Positions 52,043 to 61,786 of a stretch of DNA of 64,000 nt are shown one piece after another (the stretch's first letter is position 1; the number at the start of each line of letters is the position of its first letter). Location of the stretch: positions 49,207,538 to 49,271,537 of the forward strand of contig NC_086171.1 in assembly GCF_023053635.1 (NCBI RefSeq), written 5' to 3'. The DNA is from Elgaria multicarinata webbii (Eukaryota > Chordata > Lepidosauria > Squamata > Anguidae). The notes below the pieces were generated by a model. It had not been told where the DNA came from. It searched no databases and saw only the letters and a list, made by a program, of their open reading frames with translations. The position numbers and the translations under genes are program-made.

Positions 52043-52395
52043 CCACAATTCAAGAAGGACGCACACAAGCTGGAGCGTGTTCAGAGGAGGGCAACCAGGA
52101 TGATCAGGGGTCTGGAAACAAAGCCCTATGACGAGAGAGTGAAAGAACTGGGCATGTTTAGCCTGGAGAAGAGAAGATTGAGGGGAGACATGATAGCACT
52201 CTTAAATACTTAAAAGGTTGTCACACAGAGGAGGGCCAGGGTCTCTTCTCGATCCTCCCAGAGTGCAGGACACGGAATAATGGGCTCAAGTTAAAGGAAG
52301 CCAGATTCCAGCTGGACATCAGGAAAAACTTCCTGACTGTTAGAGCAGTACGACAACGGAATCAGTTACCTAGGGAGGTTGTGGGCTCTCGAGAT
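52043..52395 (+). mobile_element. CR1 LINE fragment nested in the hAT element
   Basis: CACACAAGCTGGAGCGTGTT, CAGAGGAGGGCAACCAGGAT, TTTAGCCTGGAGAAGAGAAG, AGCTGGACATCAGGAAAAAC and TTACCTAGGGAGGTTGTGGG are in the order of the conserved CR1 3' coding end. It stops before the CR1 3' terminus. Confidence 0.88.
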
Positions 52396-53043
52396 TGTTT
52401 GAGGCTGGAGGCTTTGGTTTGTCTGCAATGACTTAGAGTGAGAGACAATAGAGGCTACACAGACAACTCAGAGACATCTATTGTAACTTAGCCCCATGGT
52501 GCTGGCATGCAACACAGGGCATTAGGAAGAGGGTCTCAGAGTCGCGTGTTTGTGCAGGAAGTAGACAGGAGTTCGAAGTCTGGATGTGCAAAATGGTGCC
52601 AACGCACAAGCCTTGAGAAGCTAATGTATATAAGTGAGAAGTGTGAATGGGCAAAGCAGTGTTCACTACCACAACACCCACCCTAATGTTAGAGTAGAGA
52701 AACTTGTGACAATCATACACAGTTTTTTTTTTAATTGAAATTTAAAAATAAAAAAAGCCGGCCATCCGGACGGCCAGTAGCAACTCCCGTTAACAACAGC
52801 AGCAGCTTGCAATGAGTGAGGATACAGTCAGAAAAGATATTTGAGGGAAGGGGAGTATGTATCACACAGAGTATAGCAAAAGCTTCAAAGTACAGCAAAA
52901 GCTACAAAATTAGGAGTGAGTGAAGTTAATTTCAGATACATTGAATGTCTCACTTGTTCTTTATTTCAGCAATTTTAACATTAAGATGTTACGTAGAACA
53001 GATTTGTCTTAAATGTGTGCTGTAAAATCAGACATGTGACCAG

Positions 53044-53242
53044 GGCAAACTGCCATCTTGGCCCTGTGGGGAAGAAGAAGGACCGAGGGGACAGGAGCAG
53101 GCAGAAGTAACATCGGGGCCTGCTCCTGCTGGACTCTTCCCCCCCCCCCCACAGGGCAAACTGCTATCTTGGCCCTGTGGGGAAGAAGAAGGACCGAGGG
53201 GACAGGAGCAGGCAGAAGTAACATCGGGGCCTGCTCCTGCTG

Positions 53243-53247
<5 letters not shown>
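53044..53247. repeat. Tandem duplication of about 110 bp
   Basis: GGGCAAACTGCCATCTTGGC (53044) to CCTGCTCCTGCTGGACTCT is repeated from 53154 with one or two changes; the copies are separated by a C run. A (TC)n run follows at 53246-53286. Confidence 0.9.
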
Positions 53248-53285
<38 letters not shown>

Positions 53286-53427
53286 CTCCCTCCCTCCCTC
53301 CTTGACTCCTTTTCCTTGTGTGTCATGTCTTTATTAGATTGTAAGCCTGAGGGCAGGGACTGTCTTTTTTGCAAGTGTAAGCCGCTCCGAGAGCCTTTTT
53401 TGGCTGAGGAGCGGGGTATAAGTATGA

Positions 53428-53474
<47 letters not shown>
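53286..53474 (+). mobile_element. LINE 3' end with (AAATA/AAAT)n tail
   Basis: TTAGATTGTAAGCCTGAGGG, GTAAGCCGCTCCGAGAGCC and GAGGAGCGGGGTATAAGTAT lead into about 12 AAAT units. Confidence 0.75.
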
Positions 53475-53965
53475 GGCTATGTTCGGGTGGTCACACACAC
53501 ACACACCGGTGCTGGACACGCCCCCTTGGGGGCCAACCATGTTGTCGTCCTTTTTGGTTTCCAAAATATGGTCACCCTAGTAGATGTACCCTCATAGTTC
53601 TTAGAAGTGCCTAAGTACCCCTGAAGCAAGTCGTCTTCAAGCAAAATTTGTTGGGACTTTTCAGTATTTTATAAGGACTATGTGTTGGATCCAGGATTTG
53701 CCTTCTAAAAGAGGAAGGGCTCTGCTTTCGGAAGGTGCTTCTACCCAATTTTGGGGGGGAAGCCACTTCTCCTTTACACCACAAATCACCACATTCAGCA
53801 GGGTTTCCTGACTCTGTGGATCATTTTTAGGGGGCTGTTTGTACATATTTATAGAACAGCTGAAACTCATACATACTCAGCAACGTTTATTCTCTGGATC
53901 AGCGGTGGTGAGGTGGCAGGGAAGATGGCATACATGTGTATACACCAAAGTTTTTTTAAAGGCAC

Positions 53966-54477
53966 TGTGGCGTTACACCCCACAAGTCAGTTCCCTAATG
54001 TATGTCTGTTTTGGTAAGTCTGTGGTGTGTTTAGAATGTTGATCTGAGTGGGTGGAGTTAGAATGTCTTGGGAGGTGGAGGAGTGATATATAAGGGGATT
54101 GTTAGCGCTCTCTGTGTGTTAGCTCTTGGTGTTCAGAGTACTTGGATCTGGAGAATTTGAGGTTCAGAGTAGAGAGTGGTGTCTTTGGAGTGTGGTGTGC
54201 ACATAGTTGATGTATATTAAACAATACTGATAATAAAGAAAGCTCAAGAGTGATTGTGTGAGAGAAAGGAAAGTGTGTATGTGAATGGGTGAAAGGATTG
54301 GATGAAAGGTTTCAAAAAGGTTTTTAAATGTTTTAATTTGAAACAAGGCTTGTGCACTTTTAAAAATAAATTTTAATTATTTTGTTTTTAACTACCACAA
54401 AAATCCCATGTGTCTGTTTGGCATTCATCATCTGAAGTTTATATGTTTAGCACCCACTTTGACAATAATTCACCACA
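53966..54477 (+). mobile_element. Solo LTR of an endogenous retrovirus-like element (fossil)
   Basis: A 512-bp unit begins TGTGG and ends CCACA, and GCAC stands on both sides (53962-53965, 54478-54481), a 4-bp target duplication. It has a TATA box (TATATAA at 54087-54093) and a polyadenylation signal (AATAAA at 54232-54237) in LTR order. No internal region is present, so it is a relic left by recombination between two LTRs. The intact duplication suggests it is not very old. Family not determined. Confidence 0.65.
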
Positions 54478-54481
54478 GCAC

Positions 54482-55696
54482 ATATAATTCACAGCGCTTT
54501 AATTTATTATTGAAATCTTTCTCCATTTAACCCCTTTCTCCACATAGTTTGGAGGAAGGTGGTTTTTATCCCTCGCCTCAGGCGTATCAAGCGGTGGTGC
54601 TTGGCTTGAGCAGGAAGTAGCCGCGGCCAGGCCTGGTGTTCAGAGCCTGTGTCGTGGCAGGCACCTCCAGAATCCTCACATATTTTCTGATACCTATCTC
54701 GAGTGTTTTACTAGGGATAGGTATCAGAACATAAGTGGAGCATATGCAAAAACAGAGATTCACATATCCTCTGATAATTTATGTTTGGGCTGGTTAGTGT
54801 TTGCCTTTTTTCTTTTTTTGCTGGACAGGATAATATAAAGCATATGAATAGGCCATTATGGCAAAACCTACTAACTATATCAGTGTTAGGGAAAGCAGAC
54901 AGAAAAATGCTGTAAAATCGTACAGAACTGGGAAACTTTTCTTAATTTTGGCATTCTAGTGCACAATCTTCAAAAGGTGTAAGATATTTATTTGAAACGT
55001 TATACATTGCATATTTATATTTGATTGTTATTTATGTTTATGGTTATATGAGAATTTAACTAGAATTCTTTAAATTTGTAAAGAAAAGGGATAGCAAGTA
55101 ATTTTTTTTACTTAAAAGAAAATCCACTGAAATGCAAATGAAAAGAAGAATTTTAAGAAATACAACATATGTATTATTAACCAGTTATACAACACTTCTG
55201 AGAGGAATGAATTACCGCCAGGTCATTCAGCCTCACAATAGCCCTGTGAGATAATCATTTACGAAAACAAAAAGCTGGCTCTCCATTTCTGTCATGCACT
55301 GTTTCCATCTCTGTCCTGCTACAAGTGTCATGTGATGGAAATCAAGGACAGGTGTACATGCAAGTAATGTGGCTATGTAATGCCCACCGTCTCCCAGCAC
55401 TCACTTCGTTCCCACGCTTTCTCAGCATCTCCCTCTCCTTGGGTCACTGGAGTCGGAGCACTGTAATTCTTGGGTGTCTGAGAAGAAGGTAACACAACCA
55501 GACTGATCTCAATGGCACCCAGAGCTGTTGGGCTCTGCCCTCTGCTCAGCTGTGCCAGGCCTGGAGCATTCTGAGCCCAAGAAACCAAAGAAAAGGAACC
55601 AGCAGTGTCCCTGCTATGCACTGTATGCTGCTAACTCCTTGCTAATGCAAAGTTCTTGAAATGGCAAAGCATGTTTAGAGAGATAGAGTTGGTTCC
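54482..55696. other. Intergenic, nothing recognised
   Basis: AT-rich; a minus-strand frame of 82 codons at 55373-55621 has no support. No repeat family recognised. Confidence 0.45.
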
Positions 55697-56770
55697 TCTA
55701 GGGTAGAGTGAACAGAAGGTAGATTTGGGAGTTCTCTGGGTAATTTGCAGTAAGTCTGTGCACTGCCTTGGCCCAAATCTGGTTTGGCCTGCCTCGGCCC
55801 GAATCCGGAGTGGCACCGGGTTAGCCCAAGGCACCCTGAGGCCAAAGCAGATTGGCCCTGAAGCCTCGGGGCACCTTGGACCGATTTGAGGTGGTGCAGG
55901 TCCCCTATACCAGACTGCCCACCCAGGAAAGCTGGCACAAGGCTGGCCATGAGTCCATTGGACTCGCTTCCCTCTCCTGCTGCTGCCCACCCACTGCCAC
56001 CGGGACTTACCTGCAAATGCATCTCCTCCTTTTAGTATATCTTTGGCAGCAAGCTATGGCGGCTGTAAAGGGGAAATGACCCTTTATGGCTACTGTAGTT
56101 TGTAGCCATAGATATACTAAAAGTAAAGAGCCCCTGCAATTACTTTAAATCATGAGCTGGCTCTCAGGAGGAGGAAGCATTTGCAGGTACGCCCCGGTGC
56201 TAGTGGCTCTGGGTTGGGGGGGCATAGGGGCAGTGAGGGGATGGTGTGGGGATGGCGGGGAGTCAGGAGTCCACTCCTGATCGGCCTTGCTCCTGGCTTT
56301 CCTGGGTGCCGTCTGCATGCCTGGCGCCCAGCAACCCGCAAGGCCAATTGGCTCCAAGGGGACTGAATCTCACCTCAGCCTTGAGGCAACGATCCCTTAA
56401 AGCACCCCAAGTTGAATCGTGGCCATTTCAGAGGCTCCAAAACAGGCTCGGAGGTGAGTCGGGGGGCTGTACACAGTCCTAATTTGCAGTATATTGGCAA
56501 GATTCTACTACTGACACCCAATTTGTTTAACAATAGCAGCCTCTCCCACACTAATGCTAACACTGAAATAAAGAAAGCTGGGGGTAACTAGGAGTGGATT
56601 TTTGTACTGGAAGGATTAGGAAATCTATTCAGTTTGGTACTCAAAACAACTTCCTGGCCTCAAAATTCTTCCACTCTGTTTTTTTGCACTAGGCTCTGGT
56701 TAATATCTTGATGTTCCAGTAAAAAACAAAATAGATCCTGCAGGTCTGAAGTCTACCCACCCCTGCTCTA
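55697..56770. mobile_element. hAT-type MITE (CAGGGCAGGCAGAAGG family) split by another hAT
   Basis: Left GAACAGAAGGTAGATTTGGG and right GAAGTCTACCCACCCCTGCT are inverted ends; GTTCTCTGGGTAATTTGCAG and TATCTTGATGTTCCAGTAAA lie inside as in other copies. Interrupted at 55751-56481. Confidence 0.65.
55751..56481. mobile_element. 731-bp GC-rich nonautonomous hAT with perfect 8-bp duplication
   Basis: Left TAAGTCTGTGCAC and right GTACACAGTCCTA are inverted ends; ATTTGCAG flanks both sides (55743-55750, 56482-56489). The body is GC-rich with CCTCGGGGC-type words, hence its several long chance reading frames. Confidence 0.82.
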
Positions 56771-56941
56771 GGGCAGCACCATCTTGAACATCCAGCCTCA
56801 CATCTTTTAAGTGATAGGAGACTGAACTTAAATGAAAGCAAGGTCCAGGTATGGTTGTAAGTGTTAAAGAATTGCCCTGCTTATGTTTTTAATTCCCAAT
56901 CCAGTTAGTTTCTAGATATTATGTCCAGGCAGTAAGTGTCT

Positions 56942-57042
56942 AACAGTGCAATTTCATGTGCATTTACTCAGAAATAACCCACACTGAGTTCAGCAGGGCT
57001 TATTCCCAGGTAAATGGGTATAGGATTGCAGCCTAAGACTGT
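56942..57042. repeat. Short palindromic repeat (family P1)
   Basis: TTTACTCAGAAATAACCCAC / GCTTATTCCCAGGTAAATGG / ATAGGATTGCAGCCT order as in other copies. Confidence 0.55.
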
Positions 57043-57364
57043 AAGGTCTGGGGATCTTCAGGAACTGAGGGTAGGATCCTGTACGTTCTTTTTTGGGAAT
57101 CCCATTGAACTCTGTGAGACCTACTTTTGAAAAAAATGTGCCTAAGATTGTTCTGTGAAAGATGGCAGAGGAAAAGAGAGATACATTTCAGATTATACAT
57201 GGTTCTGACCAATCTGTACTCCAGGATAGTAGTGGTATGGCATGGGGCACAGTTGTAGATACCCTGCAGTATCTTTCCTATGATTTTACAAATCATATGA
57301 TTTATCTTTCAATAAAAATATATTTATGTCAGTATCCTGGTTTCATTTCAGTAATTCAGTAACT

Positions 57365-57800
57365 CAGGGGATGGTCCTATTGCCCCTAGACAGTGTCTGA
57401 AGGGCATAGGATAGTTCGGATCCCTGGATCCAAGGTCAGAGATAACACTTCAACCTTGGAACTGGGAATCGGAACTCTGCCCCCACCCCCTGCTACTGCA
57501 GAAAGAACAGTGCCAGCTGCCTCAAGACCAGGAATGTAACCTCATAGAGGGGGGAAAGAGGGCATTTTGGTGGGAAGGGAGGAGACTGGAGAGGCCAGGA
57601 TACAAGCTAACCTGAGGCCTCTCCAGCCTCCTTCTGAGTCACTTTCGCTAGTTGAGCAAAAAAGCTTGTCTAGCAAAAATGCAGGGTGGGAGAATAGGGA
57701 AGCGAAGATCACCTCCACCGCTCCTCCAGCCCTGCATAGGATGACCATAAGCCCCTGGGTTCAGAGGCTTACAATCATCGCAACAGGGTTGTGCCCTAAG
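57365..57800. repeat. Interspersed repeat, inverted homologue of 2206-2600
   Basis: GGTCCTATTGCCCCTAGACA, GCATAGGATAGTTCGGATCC and, at the far end, TAGGATGACCATAAGCCCC match the other copy in reverse. Confidence 0.6.
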
Positions 57801-58840
57801 CAAGAACCGAATGGTTCTTTTAATGTACCTGCTTCATTCATGGAATTTTATAGGAGGTCCAGATGACGTTGTTATCCACTTGTAATCCTCCCATGTTTCC
57901 CCATCACTTCTGTCTTTTTTCGTACTGCAGAAAATCCATTAAGGAAGAAAAGATGGAGTTGCAAAATGCCTTCTGATTGTTAGCGCTAGGACCCCTGTGA
58001 ACTGGAAGCACCCTAATGGGATTAAAATAGTTGTGTCAACAATTGATGTTTTTGTGAAGAAGAAATAATTGTTTGACTGGTTTATGTCACAACAGAATCA
58101 GATTGCACTATGTACGGCACCAGTTCCTGACCATAAGAGAGTTAGATAAATGTCTATTAATATACTTGTGTGTTGAAACCTGTAACCTGATTCATGAAAC
58201 AGTTAAGCCAACTATGAATCATTAATACAGGCAACGTCAGCATTCACGTCATCTTCATTCCAGTGTTATCACTGAAACACTGATTTTTCAACAAGGACAG
58301 ATAGCAAATAAAACTTTGATTTGGTGACCAATCTGTCAAGTCCAACTGCATTCTTTGTAGGTTTATTACTGTCCAAGTACTATAATGTTGGGTACCATGT
58401 CTTATGTCTTTAGAATTATTGGCTATTCATGGATGGTTGGATGGGATGTTAGGTATCTGTGTGCCCTTTTCTATATATTTATTTCACTGGCAGGGCTGGG
58501 GGAGACTGTTGCCTACTTGGGATGGAGAAGTTCAGAGGAGACATGCACAGGCTTTCCCTGTAAATAAATGGATGCCTACTCAGAAATAAATCTAGTGGAA
58601 CTTACTCCAGGCAAGGGTGGATGGGATTGCAACCTTAGGCCCCAATCAGATATGAAATACAAGTTGCACCTATATTTTCTGTATGTCTATGGGTGCTCCT
58701 ATCTTTTCCCCTGTGGGGAAGGAGGATGTTCTACGGTGGGAGTGTGATTTTGATTTGAAAAATGGCCTGAAGGAGAAGGGATAAGCCAGTCCTGACATTC
58801 TTTGCCGAAGCTCAGAAACTCCTTGGTAGTCTTAAGGCAC
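57801..58840. other. Intergenic, nothing recognised apart from a P1 fragment
   Basis: A short P1-like stretch (CTTACTCCAGGCAAGGGTGG) lies at 58600-58620. Nothing else recognised. Confidence 0.4.
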
Positions 58841-58842
58841 AA

Positions 58843-58925
58843 TCTTATGCATGTTTAGGCAGAAAAAAAGTCCTACAACTCCCAGCATGCCTTAGCCAAC
58901 CTGGCTTAGTTTTAAAAACAAACAA
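58843..58925. repeat. Palindromic repeat, half (family P2)
   Basis: GCACAATCTTATGCATGTTT, CCTACAACTCCCAGCATGCC. Confidence 0.5.
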
Positions 58926-59399
58926 GACACATCTGTGCACCACAGCTGCTTGGTTCTAGTTTCAACAAAAGCCAGGTCCTGTTATGTTTCCACATAATTT
59001 CATCATGTTGGTAGTCAGACACAGGTTTAATACAAGGAATATGCAAAGCAGCTTGAAGAAGCTCAGGTGTGCTCATATTTTTCCTACATAGGCATATGAG
59101 GGGAAAGCCTATGTATACTGTCACATGTGGAGATTGTGCATATGTACATTTAGGTATTTACTGTGGCTTTTGGAGTACCCCCTGCCTTAATGGGCCAAAA
59201 CAGTCCATGCAAAGAGAAGGGATGAGGGCAGCAGAAACAAATCCCATTTCCCCCCCTGAAGTCGTAAAGGTGCTGTTTTAAATGAGTTTAAAATGCAAAC
59301 CTGCTATGTGATTGTTTTAAATCAGAATTGGCAAAGTATTTTCTTGTTCTATCTTATCAGGGATGTAGAAACAATTGTAAAGATGGAGAAGAGAAATGT

Positions 59400-59537
59400 T
59401 AAGGCGCAACCCTATGCATATTTCCGCAAAAAACATTCCTACAACTCCTGGCATTCCCGAGCCAGCAAGGCCAGCTGAGGAATGCTACGAGTTTGTAGGA
59501 CTTTTCCCCTGTGTAAACATGTAGAGGATTACGCCCT
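59400..59537. mobile_element. Palindromic MITE-like repeat (family P2)
   Basis: GCGCAACCCTATGCATATTT / AAACATGTAGAGGATTACGC and ACAACTCCTGGCATTCC / GGAATGCTACGAGTTTGTAG inverted arms. A shortened copy lies at 59693-59738. Confidence 0.65.
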
Positions 59538-59859
59538 TCCTTGTGAAATATACATGTGGCTGTCTAAAACTATGTTATTATTTTAATCAGGGTTAGCAAA
59601 CAGTTTTCTTGGTCTAACATATCAGGAATGTAGGCACATTTGTAAAGCCTGGAATGGCACTGGATGGGTGGGGAGAAGAGAAATGTTAGGGCGCAATCCC
59701 CATGTAGGTTTTGACAGAAAAAAAAGACTGCGCCCTTAGTTGTGAAACATACACACGGCTGTCTAAAAAGGCCTCCCGCCCCTCCCCCTAAGATCATTAG
59801 GTCCAGGGGCTAAAATCACCTAGCTGCCCCACTCAGCAGGGCCGCCTAAACGCTTTTGT

Positions 59860-61760
59860 TTGGGCGTCCTACTCGAGGGCGGCCGGTTAACGTCGTGGAC
59901 TAACTGACAGGCAGGCAGAGCGGAAGAGAGCAGCCTGCGTCCGGAAGCCTTTTTGAATCTTCCCCCCTGCGGCGGGTGGGAAGCGGCTCTGGTGCGCTCC
60001 GCCGGAGCCAAGCCGCGCCTCCTTTCCCGCCTTGACGACGTGTATCTCCCAACGTGCTGAAGGGAGGGAAGTAAACAAGGGCCGGCCTTCCCCCTCCCCC
60101 AGCCCCTTCCAGGAAGGTCCGGGCCTAGGCCTCGGCCAGGGAGGAGGGAACCGCCCAGAGCTGTGGCGCAGCAGGAATTCACGCTTCGGCGCGGCCTGAG
60201 GGAAAGGGAGGCGGAGAGAAAGAAGGCCCGCGGGGAGGAGGGGCTGCCTCGGCTTAGTCCTGGCCGCTGTGAGTAGAAGGGGGGGCGGCGGCGGCAGCAG
60301 CAGGAGGACGACGACGACGACGACGAGGCCGGGAGGGTGATGCCCGTGTTTATTTTTACTCGGGCGCCTCATCCTTTCTGGCTGCCTACTGTGAGGAGGG
60401 GCGGCGGCCCCCGTGGTCGCTCCCTGGCCCGGCCCCTGCGGCCTTCCTCGGGCTGCTGTTACCTCCACGGCAGCCTATAAAGGGCCGAGGATGCAGCTCT
60501 ACAGTACCATCGTCACTCATTACCCGGCGGCGGCGACAGCGGCAGGAGGGAGCAGCGCAACAAACGGGCCCGGCGTCGTCTTCAAAGTCTCTCCGTCCCC
60601 GGAGCCCGCTGGACAAAGCCCGGTGGGAGTCGAGAGCGACACGGGAGGAGGAGGAGGAGGCAGCGGCGGGACTTCGAGTGCAGTAGGAGCGGGCACAACC
60701 GCAGCCATGCCCGCCTTTTCTTGCCTGGAGCTGCTGTCTCCGGCCGGGCCGAGCCAGAGGAAGCAGGCGCACCATCAGCAGCAGGCATCGCCATGTTACG
60801 GCTCCGGCGCGCAGATGATCCGCCGCAGGCCGTTGGAAAGGGTCGTGCCCATCCGGCTGGTGCCGCGCCCGGAGACCGCCGTGGTGGCGGGGGAGCTAGG
60901 CCCTTCTTCGGCGCCGCACGCCGCCCACCAGTGGCTGCTGCTGGAGAACGGCGGGGGCGATGCTGCCGCCGCCGCCGCCCAACCTAGCTTGCAGCAGGAG
61001 CCCAGCAACCGCGGCCTCCGCTTTAGCGAGCATTGCCAGGCCTTGCAGGCGGCGGCTGCTGCAGCCAGCAGCTACCCGGGCGTCTCTGTTGAGCCTCAGC
61101 CCGCCGCTGGCGGCTTGAACTACTCCGGTTGCCGCCAGGAGGCCGAGTTGGAGGCACCCGAGGAAGAGAGTCCCTGCCAGGTCCGCCCGACGGAGCGCAG
61201 CGAGAAGCTGGCGTTGTATCTGGCCGAGGTGGAAAAGCAGGACAAGTACTTGCGGCACAAGGGCCTCTTCCGCTTCCATATCATTCCCGACGGCAACTGC
61301 TTGTACCGGGCCGTCTGCAAGGCCGTCAACGGAGACCAGCGACTGCACGGCGAGCTCCGCGAGCAGACGGTGCACTATATCGCCGACCACCTGGACCACT
61401 TCAGCCCCATCATCGAGGGCGACGTGGGCGAGTTCCTCATCAACGCTGCCCAGGACGGCGCCTGGGCCGGCTATCCAGAGCTGCTGGCCATGGGACAAAT
61501 GCTCAACGTCAACATCCACCTCACCACCGGAGGCAGGCCCGAGAGCCCCACCGTCTCCACCATGGCCCACTTCCTGGGCCCCGAGGACCCAAGCCGGCGC
61601 AGCATCTGGTTGAGCTGGCTTAGCAATGGGCATTATGATGCCGTGCTGGATCGCCAGTGCCCCAATCCGGAGTATGAGGAATGGTGCCGGCAGACTCAGG
61701 TGCAACGCAGGCGGGACGAGGAGCTGGCCAAATCCATGGCTGTATCATTGTCGAAGATGT
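59860..61760. promoter_or_regulatory. OTUD1: CpG-island-like promoter and coding region of OTUD1
   Basis: From about 59860 the sequence changes abruptly from AT-rich repeats to GC-rich DNA with frequent CG dinucleotides, and this continues through the OTUD1 CDS. It includes G/C-box-like runs (GGGGGGCGGCGG near 60279) and a (GAC)n-like tract at 60308-60326. No TATA box stands in a usable position, so a dispersed CpG-type start site is likely somewhere in 59.9-60.45 kb. Confidence 0.75.
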
Positions 61761-61786
61761 ACATTGAGCAGAACGCCTGCTCCTGA
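60491..61786 (+). CDS. OTUD1: OTU domain-containing deubiquitinase 1, complete, intronless
   Basis: OTUD1 removes ubiquitin chains (known preference for K63 linkage) and acts in innate immune and stress signalling. The ATG at 60491 has A at -3 and opens MQLYSTIVTHYPA, closely like the human N-terminus. The product is 431 residues, shorter than the human protein (about 481); the difference lies in the Gly/Ala/Ser-rich disordered N-terminal half. The OTU domain spans about residues 236-390. The DGNCLYRA motif places Asp267 and the catalytic Cys270, and SNGHYDAV gives His381. The Cys-His spacing of 111 residues equals that of human C320/H431 as I recall it. The C-terminus holds a ubiquitin-interacting motif (RRDEELAKSMAVSLSKMY) and ends IEQNACS, as in human. 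Key residues are intact and no intron interrupts the CDS. It lies in a CpG-rich promoter, head-to-head with the C10orf67-like gene about 21 kb away. The frame stays open for 26 codons upstream of the ATG, but conservation favours the ATG. Confidence 0.97.
   Translation: MQLYSTIVTHYPAAATAAGGSSATNGPGVVFKVSPSPEPAGQSPVGVESDTGGGGGGSGGTSSAVGAGTTAAMPAFSCLELLSPAGPSQRKQAHHQQQASPCYGSGAQMIRRRPLERVVPIRLVPRPETAVVAGELGPSSAPHAAHQWLLLENGGGDAAAAAAQPSLQQEPSNRGLRFSEHCQALQAAAAAASSYPGVSVEPQPAAGGLNYSGCRQEAELEAPEEESPCQVRPTERSEKLALYLAEVEKQDKYLRHKGLFRFHIIPDGNCLYRAVCKAVNGDQRLHGELREQTVHYIADHLDHFSPIIEGDVGEFLINAAQDGAWAGYPELLAMGQMLNVNIHLTTGGRPESPTVSTMAHFLGPEDPSRRSIWLSWLSNGHYDAVLDRQCPNPEYEEWCRQTQVQRRRDEELAKSMAVSLSKMYIEQNACS

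Larger units (their letters stand above)
50229..53579. mobile_element. 3.35-kb composite hAT-type element with perfect 8-bp duplication
   Basis: Left end TAGGGTGAACATATGACAGG, right end AAAATATGGTCACCCTA. The flanks 50221-50228 and 53580-53587 are both GTAGATGT. In order it holds: AT-rich modules of about 150 bp (about 50395-50970), a reversed LINE tail (50975-51096), about 950 bp of unassigned sequence, a CR1 fragment (52043-52395), a stretch matching 33204-33450 (52774-53015), a tandem duplication (53044-53247), a CT run and a LINE tail (53286-53474). No transposase frame was seen, so it is nonautonomous. It is an enlarged relative of 32675-33552. Confidence 0.85.

Noticed and set aside
55631-56022. 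Overlapping frames of 115-119 codons as a gene
   Set aside because: They fall in the GC-rich hAT element 55751-56481 and run across its border.
60475-60482. TATAAAG as a TATA box for OTUD1
   Set aside because: It lies only about 15 bp before the ATG, too close to direct a useful 5' UTR; the region is CpG-type.
60413-60490. Start of OTUD1 at an upstream GTG, giving 457 residues
   Set aside because: The human protein starts MQLYS, matching the ATG at 60491; the upstream frame is just GC-rich and open.
60896-61705. A 269-codon minus-strand frame opposite OTUD1
   Set aside because: It is the mirror of a GC-rich coding region; OTUD1 on the plus strand has conserved catalytic residues and explains the openness.
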